Below, in pieces: positions 11,286 through 19,368 of a stretch of DNA of 41,295 nucleotides (the first letter of the stretch is position 1; each line of letters starts with the position of its first letter). The notes under the pieces are model-generated. The model was not told where the DNA came from. It did no database searches and was given only the letters and a program-made list of their open reading frames with translations. The position numbers and the translations under genes were made by a program. This DNA is from an uncultured Clostridia bacterium (GTDB taxonomy: Bacteria > Bacillota > Clostridia > Christensenellales > Pumilibacteraceae), in assembly GCA_944372345.1 (NCBI GenBank), contig CALVYT010000004.1, forward strand, positions 1 through 41,295, read 5' to 3'.

Positions 11286-12143
11286 ATGTATAAGATACTC
11301 GAAAAGAAAGAACTCAATCCCACGGTGACGTTTATGTCGATAGACGCGCCGCTGGTCGCGCGCAAGGCGCTGCCCGGACAGTTCGTCATACTGCGCGTGG
11401 ACGAGGACGGGGAGCGTATCCCGCTGACCGTTGCGGGGTACGACCGCGAAAAGGGCAGCGTGGACATCATCTTCCAGATCGTCGGCGCGACGACGATGAA
11501 GCTGAACGCTAAAAAGCAGGGCGAGAGCATATGCGATTTCGTCGGACCGCTCGGCAAGCCGACGGAAACGGAAGGCTTGAAAAAGGCGTGCATAGTAGGC
11601 GGCGGCGTGGGCTGCGCGATCGCGTACCCGGTGGCGAAGGAACTGCACGAACTCGGCTGCGAAGTGACGACGATAGCGGGATTCAGAAGCAAGGATCTCG
11701 TCATTCTCGAAGACGAATTCGCGCGCGCGTCGGACAGGTTTTACCGTATGAGCGACGACGGCAGCTGGGGCGAAAAGGGAGTCGTCACTTCGCCGCTGCA
11801 CGAACTGCTCGAAAGCGGCGAGCGTTTCGACGTCGTGATCGCGATCGGTCCCGTCGTGATGATGAAGTTCGTCACTCTCGAAACGAAGAAATACGGGCAG
11901 AAGACGATCATCTCGATGAACCCGATAATGATAGACGGCACGGGTATGTGCGGCTGCTGCCGCCTTACGGTGACGGACGCGGACGGAAAACGCAGCACGA
12001 AATTCGCGTGCGTGGACGGACCCGATTTCGATGCGTTCACCGTGGATTTCGACGAAGCGATGATGCGTTCGACGATGTACGCGGACTTCGAGCGCAAGGC
12101 GCGCGAGGAAGCGTGCAACCTTTTCAAAGCGGAGGTGAAGTAA
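11286..12143 (+). CDS. nfnA: NADH-dependent ferredoxin:NADP+ oxidoreductase, small subunit
   Basis: A 285-residue PyrK/ferredoxin-NADP reductase-type flavoprotein. An FAD-binding domain comes first, then an NAD-binding domain (CIVGGGVGCAIAYP at about residues 100-113), then a [2Fe-2S] site near the C-terminus: Asp217, Cys222 and Cys225 in IDGTGMCGCCRL and Cys242 in FACVDGP. The Asp plus three Cys pattern is known for NfnA. In NfnAB the electrons of two NADPH are bifurcated to NAD+ and ferredoxin, or the reverse. Its own promoter drives it, and a single base separates it from nfnB. Older annotations call such proteins sulfide dehydrogenase subunit; the partner gene supports Nfn. Confidence 0.93.
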   Translation: MYKILEKKELNPTVTFMSIDAPLVARKALPGQFVILRVDEDGERIPLTVAGYDREKGSVDIIFQIVGATTMKLNAKKQGESICDFVGPLGKPTETEGLKKACIVGGGVGCAIAYPVAKELHELGCEVTTIAGFRSKDLVILEDEFARASDRFYRMSDDGSWGEKGVVTSPLHELLESGERFDVVIAIGPVVMMKFVTLETKKYGQKTIISMNPIMIDGTGMCGCCRLTVTDADGKRSTKFACVDGPDFDAFTVDFDEAMMRSTMYADFERKAREEACNLFKAEVK

Positions 12144-12144
12144 A

Positions 12145-13554
12145 ATGCCGATAGTGCCAAAAAAACATCCTATGCCGTCGCAGGACCCGAAAGTGCGCGC
12201 GCATAACTTTTCCGAAGTAGCGACGGGCTATACCGAAGAAATCGCCGTCGCCGAAGCGCAGAGATGTCTGAACTGCAAGAACAAGCCGTGCGTCGCGGGC
12301 TGCCCCGTCGGGATAGACATACCCGCGTTCATCTCCCGCGTCAAAGAGCGCGATTTCGAGGGAGCATACGGGATCGTATCGTCGTTCTCCTCGCTCCCCG
12401 CGGTCTGCGGCAGGGTATGCCCGCAGGAAACGCAGTGCGAGCAGAAATGCACGCTCGGCATAAAGTTCGAGCCGGTCGGCATAGGCAGGCTCGAACGCTA
12501 CGTCGCGGACAGGCATAACGAGGGCGTGTGCGACGACGCGGTGCGCCCCGCTCCCAACGGGCATAAAATCGCGGTCGTCGGCTCGGGACCGAGCGGACTG
12601 ACCTGCGCGGGCGATCTTGCCCGTAAAGGATATGCGGTAACGGTATACGAAGCGCTGCACACCGCGGGAGGAGTGCTCGTCTACGGCATTCCCGAATTCC
12701 GTCTGCCCAAATCCATCGTGGCGAGGGAAGTGGACGGACTGCGCCGTCTCGGCGTGGACATACAGACCAACGTCGTCGTAGGCAAAACGCTGACGGTGGA
12801 CGAGCTGTTCGAGGCGGGCTGCGAAGCGGTGTTCATCGGCTCGGGCGCGGGTCTGCCCAACTTTATGAACATACCCGGCGAGAGTCTTAAAGGCGTGTAC
12901 TCGGCGAACGAGTTTCTGACGCGCAGCAATCTGATGAAAGCATACCGCGAGCATTCGGATACTCCCGTGATGAAAGGCGGCAAGGTCGCCGTCGTAGGCG
13001 GCGGCAACGTGGCTATGGACGCGGCGCGCACCGCTCTTCGGCTGGGCGCGGAAAAGGTGTATATAGTATACCGCCGCTCTATGACCGAACTGCCCGCGAG
13101 AAAAGAAGAAGTGGAACACGCGGAGGAAGAGGGCATCGATTTCCGTCTGCTCTGCAATCCCGTAGAGATAATCGGTTACGATAATCCCGACGACAGGCGC
13201 GATCCGAAGAACGGCTTCGTGACGGGGATAAAGTGCATCAGAATGGAACTGGGCGCGCCCGACGAGCGAGGCAGGCGCAGACCCGTTCCCGTACCGGGCA
13301 GCGAATTTACGCTGGACGTCGACGCCGTGATCATCAGCATAGGCACGTCGCCTAATCCGCTGATAAAATCGACCGTAAAGGGGCTGGAAGTCAACTCCCA
13401 CGGCGGTATCGTGGTGAACGAGGACGGACTGACGTCCCGCGAGGGCATATACGCGGGCGGCGACGCCGTGACCGGCGCGTCCACCGTCATAAGCGCGATG
13501 GGCGCGGGCAAGACGGCGGCAAAGGCGATAGACGAATATATAAGGAACAAATGA
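12145..13554 (+). CDS. nfnB: NADH-dependent ferredoxin:NADP+ oxidoreductase, large subunit (GltD-like)
   Basis: Encodes 469 residues. The N-terminal cysteine set Cys41, 44, 49, 53 and Cys88, 92, 98, 102 (CLNCKNKPCVAGCP; CGRVCPQETQCEQKC) is expected to bind two [4Fe-4S] clusters. An FAD Rossmann fold (VVGSGPSGLTCAG, about residue 136) and an NADP Rossmann fold (VVGGGNVAMDAAR, about residue 281) follow, ending in the GTSPNPL and GGDAVTGASTV segments of the glutamate synthase small-chain family. No large glutamate synthase gene is adjacent, and nfnA is directly upstream, so the Nfn role is favoured over glutamate synthase. It supplies NADPH or reduced ferredoxin balance in an anaerobe. Confidence 0.93.
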   Translation: MPIVPKKHPMPSQDPKVRAHNFSEVATGYTEEIAVAEAQRCLNCKNKPCVAGCPVGIDIPAFISRVKERDFEGAYGIVSSFSSLPAVCGRVCPQETQCEQKCTLGIKFEPVGIGRLERYVADRHNEGVCDDAVRPAPNGHKIAVVGSGPSGLTCAGDLARKGYAVTVYEALHTAGGVLVYGIPEFRLPKSIVAREVDGLRRLGVDIQTNVVVGKTLTVDELFEAGCEAVFIGSGAGLPNFMNIPGESLKGVYSANEFLTRSNLMKAYREHSDTPVMKGGKVAVVGGGNVAMDAARTALRLGAEKVYIVYRRSMTELPARKEEVEHAEEEGIDFRLLCNPVEIIGYDNPDDRRDPKNGFVTGIKCIRMELGAPDERGRRRPVPVPGSEFTLDVDAVIISIGTSPNPLIKSTVKGLEVNSHGGIVVNEDGLTSREGIYAGGDAVTGASTVISAMGAGKTAAKAIDEYIRNK

Positions 13555-13578
13555 CCGCACATTGTCGCGGTAACGGAA

Positions 13579-14406
13579 ATGAACGAAACGATAACGGATA
13601 AATTTCTGACGGGCGAGCGCGCTTTGTTCCGCTCGCGCGGGCTGACTTTGGAGCGTTGCACGTTCGACGACGGCGAGTCGCCGCTCAAAGAGTGCGCGGA
13701 CATTACGGCGGCGGACTGTATGTTCAAGTGGAAATACCCGCTTTGGTACTGCAAGAATGTGGCTCTGACGGACTGCACGTTTTTTGAAAATGCGCGCGCG
13801 GGAGTGTGGTATACGGAGAACTTCTCCTTTCGTTCGGGCGTCATCGAAGCGCCCAAGACGTTCCGTCGCTGTCGCGGCGTGACGCTTGAAGACGTCTATA
13901 TGCCGCACGCGGATGAAACGCTGTGGAACTGCCGCGGCATATCCCTGCGCTCTGTGCGCGCTTGCGGCGACTATTTCGCGATGAACGCGGAAAACGCGGA
14001 GATAGACGGGCTGTATCTCGCGGGTAATTACTGCTTCGACGGCGCGAAGAACGTGACGGTCCGCAACTCGCGGCTGCTGACGAAGGATGCGTTCTGGAAC
14101 AGCGAGAACGTGACGGTGGAAAATTCTTTCATTTCGAGCGAATACCTCGGCTGGAACTCGAAAAACCTGACGCTCGTCGGCTGTACGATAGAGAGCCTGC
14201 AAGGTATGTGCTATATCGAAAATCTCGTTATGAAAGATTGCCGCGTCCCGAATACGACTCTTGCGTTCGAGTATTCGTCCGTGGATGCGGAGATACTCGG
14301 CGGCATAGACAGCGTGCAGGGACCGTTCCGCGGCAGGATAACCGCGGACTCGGTCGGCTCGGCGGTCGGTGAAAGCCCGGAGGGCAGTATACGGATAAGA
14401 AAATAG
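13579..14406 (+). CDS. DUF3737 family protein, right-handed beta-helix
   Basis: A 275-residue protein made of short repeated rungs of about 20 residues with the pattern (N/R)(V/I)(T/S)(L/V)xxxx(F/I), for example KNVALTDCTF, RGVTLEDVYM, KNVTVRNSRL, ENVTVENSFI and KNLTLVGCTI. This is the layout of a right-handed parallel beta-helix. The opening (ALFRSRGLTLERCTFDDGESPLKE) is characteristic of DUF3737, a family of unknown biochemical role. No signal peptide. A short hairpin without a T-run lies between nfnB and this gene, so part of the transcription may come from the nfn promoter. Cytoplasmic carbohydrate binding is a guess only. Confidence 0.85.
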   Translation: MNETITDKFLTGERALFRSRGLTLERCTFDDGESPLKECADITAADCMFKWKYPLWYCKNVALTDCTFFENARAGVWYTENFSFRSGVIEAPKTFRRCRGVTLEDVYMPHADETLWNCRGISLRSVRACGDYFAMNAENAEIDGLYLAGNYCFDGAKNVTVRNSRLLTKDAFWNSENVTVENSFISSEYLGWNSKNLTLVGCTIESLQGMCYIENLVMKDCRVPNTTLAFEYSSVDAEILGGIDSVQGPFRGRITADSVGSAVGESPEGSIRIRK

Positions 14407-14416
14407 CGGCGAGCAG

Positions 14417-14441
14417 GGAGTTTCCGACGTTCGGAAGCTCC
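14417..14441 (+). terminator. Hairpin after the DUF3737 gene
   Basis: An 11-bp stem (14417-14427 with 14431-14441, one G-T pair) with a 3-base loop, followed by only TTT. It lies 10 bases after the stop. It may be a weak terminator, an attenuator or an mRNA-stabilising hairpin between two genes 60 bases apart. Confidence 0.5.
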
Positions 14442-14466
14442 TTTGCGCGCGGCAGGCGGTGCAGAT

Positions 14467-15042
14467 ATGGACATCGGAAGTTTTAACGAATACGTTGCGG
14501 AAAACGGATATATACGCGCAGGCTCGCCCGAGCATGAGTTTATGCACGGGCTTGCGTCCGGCGCGCGCAAAGCGCTTAAAAAGCTCAATGCGGCGACGGA
14601 TCCCGCAAAGATAAGAAAACTGTTTTTTTCGCTGATCGGCGCTCCCGAACGCGAGGGCTTTTCGCTGTTTCCGCCTTTTTACACGGACTGCGGAAAGAAC
14701 ATTACGGTGGGCGACAACGTGTTCATCAATATGTGCTGCTGCTTTCAGGATCAGGGCGGAATAGAAATAGGCAGCGGCGTGCTTATTGGTCACGGGGTCT
14801 ATATCGCGACGCTGAACCATGCGTTCGATCCGTCCCGCAGAGGGGATATGACGGCTGCGCGCGTAAAGATATGCGACGACGTATGGATAGGCTCGGGCGC
14901 GCGCATACTGCCGGGCGTGACGATAGGTAAGGGCGCGATAGTGGCTATGGGCGCGGTGGTGACGAAAGACGTGCCGGCGCGCGCGATAGTCGCGGGTGTG
15001 CCCGCGCGCGTGACGGGCAATGTCGGAGACAGGACGGAATGA
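14467..15042 (+). CDS. Maltose/galactoside-type O-acetyltransferase
   Basis: A 191-residue left-handed beta-helix acyltransferase of the LacA/Maa type. An N-terminal helical cap ([19 protein letters not shown]) is followed by hexapeptide repeats: [56 protein letters not shown]. The catalytic His is expected in [11 protein letters not shown]. Acetyl-CoA would be the donor and a sugar hydroxyl the acceptor; the true substrate cannot be told. I preferred ATG 14467 over an upstream TTG at 14443 because it starts the usual cap, with an AGGCGG stretch 7-12 bases ahead. The stop overlaps the next gene (ATGA). Confidence 0.88.
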   Translation: MDIGSFNEYVAENGYIRAGSPEHEFMHGLASGARKALKKLNAATDPAKIRKLFFSLIGAPEREGFSLFPPFYTDCGKNITVGDNVFINMCCCFQDQGGIEIGSGVLIGHGVYIATLNHAFDPSRRGDMTAARVKICDDVWIGSGARILPGVTIGKGAIVAMGAVVTKDVPARAIVAGVPARVTGNVGDRTE

Positions 15043-16208
15043 AATACGATTTCGACAAGATCACGGACAGGCGGGGAACGTGCTCGCTGAAATGGGACGT
15101 CGTACACGGCGAACTGCCCTTATGGGTGGCGGATATGGACTTTCCGACCGCTCCGTGCGTCATAAGCGCGGTGGAGCGGCGCGCCGCACACGGCGTGTTC
15201 GGTTATAACGTCGTCCCGGACGAATGGTATTCGTCGATAGCGGGGTGGTGGAAAGCCCGCCACGGAGTCAATTTGCGGCGAGAGGCGCTCTGTTTCTGCA
15301 CGGGCGCCGTTCCCGCCGTGTCGTGCCTCGTCAGGCGTTTCACTAATCACGGCGACAGAGTGGTCGTCATGACCCCCGCTTACGACATATTTTTTCACTC
15401 GATAGAAAACGCGGGGCGTACCGTCGCCGAATGCCCGCTCTCGTACGACGGCAAAACGTATTCTCTCGACTTCGGCATACTTGACCGTGAATTGTCTCAT
15501 CCGCTTGCGACTCTGCTCGTGCTCTGTAACCCGCACAATCCGACGGGCAACGTCTGGACGAAAGAGGAGCTTGCCCGTATCGGGGAAATGTGCTTCGAGC
15601 GCGGCGTAACGGTGATCTCCGACGAAGTGCATTGCGACCTTACGGACCCGGGCGCGGTATACGTTCCGTTTGTTTCGGCGGGCGAAGCGTGCGGAAAAAC
15701 GGGCGTGAGCGTGCTTTCCGCAGGCAAGGCGTTCAATATTGCGGGGCTGCAATCGGCGGCGGTATACGCTCCCGACGAAAGACTGCGCAATATCGCTGTG
15801 CGCGGGCTGAACAGCGACGAGCTTGCCGAACCCAATACGTTCGCGGCGATCGCGACCGCGGCGGCGTTTTCCGAGGGCAGAGAGTGGCTGGACGAGCTGC
15901 GCGCGTATCTTGCGGAAAACAAGCGTTTTGCGCGCGGATATATAGAGAAAAAAATCAGGGGGATGACCGTAGCCGGCTCCCGCGCGACCTATCTTATGTG
16001 GATAGACGTCGGCGGGATAACGGACGACGGCGACGCGTTCGCGGCATTCCTGCGCGAAAAGACGGGACTGTACCTGTGCGGCGGCGGGCAGTACCGCGGT
16101 AACGGGAAACGTTTCGTGCGGCTGAACGCGGCATGCCCGCGCTCCGTGCTGTCGGACGCTTTGCGACGGCTGGAAGAGGGTGCGCGGCTCTTCGGAGAGA
16201 GAAAATGA
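15039..16208 (+). CDS. MalY/PatB-family PLP-dependent C-S lyase
   Basis: A 389-residue fold-type I aminotransferase-like enzyme. The MalY/PatB group is recognised by [14 protein letters not shown] near the N-terminus, [22 protein letters not shown] and the PLP lysine Lys230 in [12 protein letters not shown]. Members cleave cystathionine or cysteine (cystathionine beta-lyase or cysteine desulfhydrase activity), giving pyruvate, ammonia and homocysteine or sulfide. It is coupled by 4-base overlaps to the acetyltransferase before and the DUF1893 gene after. Whether the acetyltransferase feeds it (for example by making an O-acetyl amino acid) is speculation; the acetyltransferase looks sugar-directed. 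Confidence 0.9.
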   Translation: MKYDFDKITDRRGTCSLKWDVVHGELPLWVADMDFPTAPCVISAVERRAAHGVFGYNVVPDEWYSSIAGWWKARHGVNLRREALCFCTGAVPAVSCLVRRFTNHGDRVVVMTPAYDIFFHSIENAGRTVAECPLSYDGKTYSLDFGILDRELSHPLATLLVLCNPHNPTGNVWTKEELARIGEMCFERGVTVISDEVHCDLTDPGAVYVPFVSAGEACGKTGVSVLSAGKAFNIAGLQSAAVYAPDERLRNIAVRGLNSDELAEPNTFAAIATAAAFSEGREWLDELRAYLAENKRFARGYIEKKIRGMTVAGSRATYLMWIDVGGITDDGDAFAAFLREKTGLYLCGGGQYRGNGKRFVRLNAACPRSVLSDALRRLEEGARLFGERK

Positions 16209-16630
16209 GCGTGAGCGGCGAACTGACAGAGCTGAAACGCCTGCTTTCTCTCGGCGGGCATACGCTCGTCTGGCGCGTCGGCGGCGCGACGGGAACGAGC
16301 GACGAGCGCGGTATCGTTCCGCTTATCAAGTTGTACGACGGCGGAGCGCGGGGCGTGATCGCCGCCGACAGGATAGTGGGTAAAGCCGCCGCGATGATAT
16401 ATGTCCTGCTCGGCGCGAAGGGCGTTTACGCGGACGTGATGACGGCGGAAGCGGAAGCCGCGCTGCTTTCCGGCGGCGCGGAGGTCTGCCGCGGGACCGT
16501 CGTCGGAGCGATAAGGAACCGCGCCGGTACGGGGCTCTGCCCGATGGAGGAAGCGGTTGCGGGACTGACCGATCCCGCCGAATGCGTCGCCGCGGTGAAA
16601 AAGCGGCTCGCCGGACTTTCCGGCGAATAA
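16205..16630 (+). CDS. DUF1893 family protein
   Basis: A 141-residue protein resembling DUF1893, a family with a cytidine-deaminase-like fold but unknown activity. Recognisable parts are GGIVPL-like text (ERGIVPLIKLYDGG), DRIVGKAAAMIYVLLGAKGVYADVMTAEA and the C-terminal MEEAVAGLTDPAECVAAVKKRL. I chose ATG 16205 because it overlaps the preceding stop (ATGA). A longer frame from 16133 would run 76 bases into the lyase gene. It is the last gene of the nfn-DUF3737-acetyltransferase-lyase run and is followed by a clear terminator. Confidence 0.85.
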   Translation: MSVSGELTELKRLLSLGGHTLVWRVGGATGTSDERGIVPLIKLYDGGARGVIAADRIVGKAAAMIYVLLGAKGVYADVMTAEAEAALLSGGAEVCRGTVVGAIRNRAGTGLCPMEEAVAGLTDPAECVAAVKKRLAGLSGE

Positions 16631-16641
16631 AATGACTAACG

Positions 16642-16669
16642 TCCCGGACGGTGCGTCCGGGATATTTTT
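16642..16669 (+). terminator. Rho-independent terminator after the DUF1893 gene
   Basis: Perfect 8-bp stem TCCCGGAC / GTCCGGGA (16642-16649 with 16655-16662), 5-base loop, then TATTTTTG. It separates this operon from the yggS-pyrE operon, whose promoter starts 25 bases further on. Confidence 0.9.
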
Positions 16670-16693
16670 GCGCTCTTTTCCGCGCTTAAACTC

Positions 16694-16722
16694 TTGCCAA
16701 TACGCGCGATATGTTGTATAAT
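16694..16722 (+). promoter_or_regulatory. Promoter of the yggS-sepF-lspA-rluD-pyr operon
   Basis: TTGCCA (16694-16699), 17-base spacer, TATAAT (16717-16722). The leader is only about 22 bases and holds a GGAGGA ribosome-binding site. No PyrR-binding loop or attenuator is visible between it and yggS. I see no later promoter directly before pyrB, so the pyr genes may depend on this one. Confidence 0.85.
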
Positions 16723-16751
16723 AAACGTAACTGCGGAGGACTGTCCCGTAT

Positions 16752-17411
16752 ATGATCGAAGAAAACGTAAGAAAACTTCTCGCGTTCGTGCGCAGCGCGC
16801 CCCGTCCGATAAAGATCGTGGCGGCGACGAAAACGCGCACGGCGGACGAGATCAACGAACTTAAAAATTACGGGATCGCCGCAATGGGCGAGAACAGGGT
16901 GCAGGAACTGCTTGCCAAGTACGACGGTCTGCATATGGACGAGATACATTTCATCGGCGCGTTGCAGACCAACAAGGTCAAGTATATCGCGGACAAGGTG
17001 TGTATGATACAGTCCGTCGACAGGACGGAACTCGCCAAAGAGATAGAAAAGCGCTGCGCCGCGATAAACAAGGTAATGGACGTTCTCATCGAAGTCAATA
17101 TCGGCGGGGAGGAGAGCAAAAGCGGCTGCGCTCCGTCTGACGTTTTCGCGCTCGCGCGCGAGGTATCGGGAATGCCGCACCTGCGCCTCAAAGGGCTTAT
17201 GAGCGTGCTGCCGATAGACGCGGACGACGCGCTGTACGACGGTATGAAGAAGCTGTTCGACGAGCTTGCGGAGATCTGTCCGACGGCGGAATACCTGTCC
17301 GTCGGTATGAGCGGGGACTACGAAAGAGCCGTGGCGCACGGCGCGAATATGATCCGGCCGGGAAGCCTGCTTTTCGGCGAGCGGGTATACCCCGCGCGGA
17401 CAAAGGAGTAA
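16752..17411 (+). CDS. yggS: PLP homeostasis protein, YggS/PROSC (YlmE) family
   Basis: A 219-residue single TIM-barrel PLP-binding protein that buffers pyridoxal phosphate; no enzymatic activity is known for the family. Lys27 in KIVAATKTR is the expected PLP lysine. GENRVQELL, HFIGALQTNK, EVNIGGEESKSG and the C-terminal SVGMSGDYERAVAHGANMIRPGSLLFG are family hallmarks. It lies directly upstream of sepF, as ylmE lies upstream of ylmF (sepF) in Bacillus, which supports orthology to YlmE. The GGAGGA site is 11 bases from the ATG, a somewhat long spacing. Confidence 0.95.
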   Translation: MIEENVRKLLAFVRSAPRPIKIVAATKTRTADEINELKNYGIAAMGENRVQELLAKYDGLHMDEIHFIGALQTNKVKYIADKVCMIQSVDRTELAKEIEKRCAAINKVMDVLIEVNIGGEESKSGCAPSDVFALAREVSGMPHLRLKGLMSVLPIDADDALYDGMKKLFDELAEICPTAEYLSVGMSGDYERAVAHGANMIRPGSLLFGERVYPARTKE

Positions 17412-17414
17412 ACA

Positions 17415-17816
17415 ATGGACAGAAACGACGTAAACGACTATCCGTACTTCGAGGACACGCACAGCGCGGACTACCGCGAAGAGCCGCCGCGTCAGGCGGC
17501 TTCGCGCCCGAGCCGGACGGCGAACGCCTATTACGCGCAGCAGTCGTACGGCGGCAAGGATTATCGCAACGTCCTCGTATACGAGCCGAAAAAGTGCAGC
17601 GACGTTCAGACGCTGATAGATTACTTAAAGCGCAAAGAACCCGCGATAATAAATCTCGACGGCGCGGAGCCGTCGACGGCGCAGCGGATACTCGATTTTA
17701 CGGCGGGCGCGATGTACGCGCTCGGCGGAAGCGTGCTCCGTATCTCCGGCAATATCTTTCTGCTCTCGCCCGAGGGCGTGGGAGTGACCGTACCGCATGA
17801 AATGGATAGCAAATAA
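17415..17816 (+). CDS. sepF: Cell division protein SepF
   Basis: A 133-residue FtsZ-binding protein that helps tether the Z-ring to the membrane and shape the septum. The first residues (MDRNDVNDYPYFED) are short and acidic rather than a clear membrane-binding amphipathic helix. A disordered Arg/Ser/Tyr-rich linker runs to about residue 50. The SepF core follows: NVLVYEPKKCSDVQTLIDYLKRKEPAIINLD, then AQRILDFTAGAMYALGGSVLRISGNIFLLSP. AAAGGAG ends 6 bases before the ATG and overlaps the yggS stop. Its last 20 bases overlap lspA. Confidence 0.95.
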   Translation: MDRNDVNDYPYFEDTHSADYREEPPRQAASRPSRTANAYYAQQSYGGKDYRNVLVYEPKKCSDVQTLIDYLKRKEPAIINLDGAEPSTAQRILDFTAGAMYALGGSVLRISGNIFLLSPEGVGVTVPHEMDSK

Positions 17817-18468
17817 GCCGACGTTAAAAAAATATATAGTGCAGTCCGCCGTAGGCGCGGGCGTGTTCGCCGTCGTGCTCGTGCTTGACCTCGTCAGTAA
17901 ATTTCTGACGGACGGAGTGCGCGATCTCACCGTCATACCCGGTTTCATCTCCTTTCATTCGGCGTACAATACGGGCGGGGCGTGGTCGCTCTTTTCGGAC
18001 AACTCCGTCGCGATGATCATAATAATGGTGTTCACGTTCGTGTTCATCGCCGCCGATCTTCTCGTGACGTACTGGCCGGACGGCAGGAAAAACGCGTTTT
18101 TCATAGTGACGCTGGCGTTTCTCGGCAGCGGCGCGCTCGGCAATCTGATAGACAGGCTGTGGCTGGGATATGTGCGGGATTTCCTGCGCTTCGATTTCAT
18201 TACGTTCCCCATATTCAACGTGGCGGACGTCGCGCTCGTAACGGGCGTGATAATGCTGATAGTCAATATCGTCATATGGTTTGTCAGGTCGGAAATGAAA
18301 GCGCGCGCGGAAAAAGCCGCGAAAGGCGCCGCCTGCGAAGCGCCCGGCGGTACTGCGGACGACGCTCATACGGACGGCGGTCCTGCGGACGGCGGTCCTG
18401 CGGACGACGGCTCTGCGGACGACGCTCATACGGACGGCGGTCCTGCGGACGGCGGTGACGGAAAATGA
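17797..18468 (+). CDS. lspA: Lipoprotein signal peptidase with a repetitive acidic C-terminal tail
   Basis: Membrane aspartyl protease that removes signal peptides from diacylglyceryl-prolipoproteins. Four membrane segments are visible, with catalytic Asp119 (GALGNLIDR) and Asp144 (IFNVADVAL), and the expected YNTGGAWSLF. The core ends near residue 175, the usual family length. It is followed by a basic stretch (KARAEKAAKG) and about 40 residues of Asp/Gly/Ala repeats (for example HTDGGPADGG), encoded by near-perfect DNA repeats. The 223-residue total is long for LspA. It starts inside sepF (20-base overlap). The tail is probably cytoplasmic and dispensable, but this is inference. Confidence 0.95.
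   Translation: MKWIANKPTLKKYIVQSAVGAGVFAVVLVLDLVSKFLTDGVRDLTVIPGFISFHSAYNTGGAWSLFSDNSVAMIIIMVFTFVFIAADLLVTYWPDGRKNAFFIVTLAFLGSGALGNLIDRLWLGYVRDFLRFDFITFPIFNVADVALVTGVIMLIVNIVIWFVRSEMKARAEKAAKGAACEAPGGTADDAHTDGGPADGGPADDGSADDAHTDGGPADGGDGK
18353..18456 (+). repeat. Tandem repeat in the 3' end of lspA
   Basis: A 44-bp stretch (18353-18396) recurs exactly at 18413-18456, a 60-bp period. Within it, 15-bp units of the form GCGGACGGCGGTCCT recur. Translation gives DDAHTDGGPADGG units. Such in-frame repeats expand and contract by slippage without breaking the frame, because both periods are multiples of three. Confidence 0.9.
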
Positions 18469-19355
18469 AGCTGTTTGCCGATCCAGACGAGCCGATGAGG
18501 CTGGACGTATATCTCGCGTCGGAAACGGAATGCACGCGTTCGTATATCAAGACGCTGACGGACGGCGGCAGGGTGCTGCTCAACGGCAGCCGCGTCAAGT
18601 GCGGCGCGGTCGTGAAAAAGGGAGACGAGATCGATCTCGACATTCCGGAGCCGTTTACGGCGGCAAAACCCGACCCGGACATACCCGTCGACGTGATATA
18701 CGAGGACGGCGACATAGCGGTGATAAACAAGCAGCAGGGGCTGACCGTTCATCCTGCGCCGGGCAATTACGAGCATACGCTCGTTAATGCTCTGCTTGCG
18801 CGCGATATGGGATTGTCCGCCATAAACGGGGTTCTCCGCGCGGGTATCGTGCACAGACTGGACAAGGATACGAGCGGCGTTATGGTCGTCGCCAAGAACG
18901 ACAAGGCGCACCTGTCGCTGTCGAAGCAGATAGCGGACAGGACGGTGGTGAAGAAGTACGTTGCGATACTGGACGGGCATCTGAAAGAGGATGAGGGGAC
19001 GATAGACGCGCCGATAGGACGTTCCCCGCGCGACCGCAAGCTGATGGCTGTCGTTCGGGACGGCAGACGCGCCGTGACGGAATACAGACGGCTGGAATTT
19101 CTCGACGGGCACGATCTCGTCGGGTTCCGCATACTGACGGGAAGAACGCACCAGATAAGAGTTCATGCGAAATACGTCGGGCATCCGGTGACGGGCGACG
19201 AAAAGTACGGCAGAGGGGCGTTTATGGGAAGCCGCGGTCAGCTGCTCCACGCCGAGTCGCTGACGTTCGTGCACCCGTCGACGGGGGAGGAGATGACGTT
19301 CTCCGCGTCCCCGCCCGAAATATTCGAGAAAATACTGCGCGCACTCCGCGCTTGA
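18465..19355 (+). CDS. rluD: 23S rRNA pseudouridine synthase, RluD type
   Basis: A 296-residue enzyme that converts uridines of 23S rRNA (helix 69 in E. coli RluD) to pseudouridine. An N-terminal S4 RNA-binding domain (about residues 10-60: MRLDVYLASETECTRSYIKTL) precedes the catalytic domain, with Asp133 in GIVHRLDKDTSGVM and the RTHQIRVHAKYVGHPVTGD motif. It overlaps lspA by ATGA, and the lspA-rluD pair is also seen in Bacillus (lspA-ylyB) ahead of the pyr operon. The exact target uridines of this YlyB-type enzyme cannot be told from sequence. Confidence 0.94.
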   Translation: MKLFADPDEPMRLDVYLASETECTRSYIKTLTDGGRVLLNGSRVKCGAVVKKGDEIDLDIPEPFTAAKPDPDIPVDVIYEDGDIAVINKQQGLTVHPAPGNYEHTLVNALLARDMGLSAINGVLRAGIVHRLDKDTSGVMVVAKNDKAHLSLSKQIADRTVVKKYVAILDGHLKEDEGTIDAPIGRSPRDRKLMAVVRDGRRAVTEYRRLEFLDGHDLVGFRILTGRTHQIRVHAKYVGHPVTGDEKYGRGAFMGSRGQLLHAESLTFVHPSTGEEMTFSASPPEIFEKILRALRA

Positions 19356-19368
19356 AAGGACGGTAACG

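Noticed and set aside
12124..14820. 898-codon minus-strand ORF
   Set aside because: Antisense to nfnB, DUF3737 and the acetyltransferase, all with recognisable motifs; His/Arg/Ala-rich shadow composition.
19356..19368. PyrR attenuator before pyrB
   Set aside because: Only 13 bases separate rluD and pyrB, which is far too short, and no antiterminator/terminator pair is visible.
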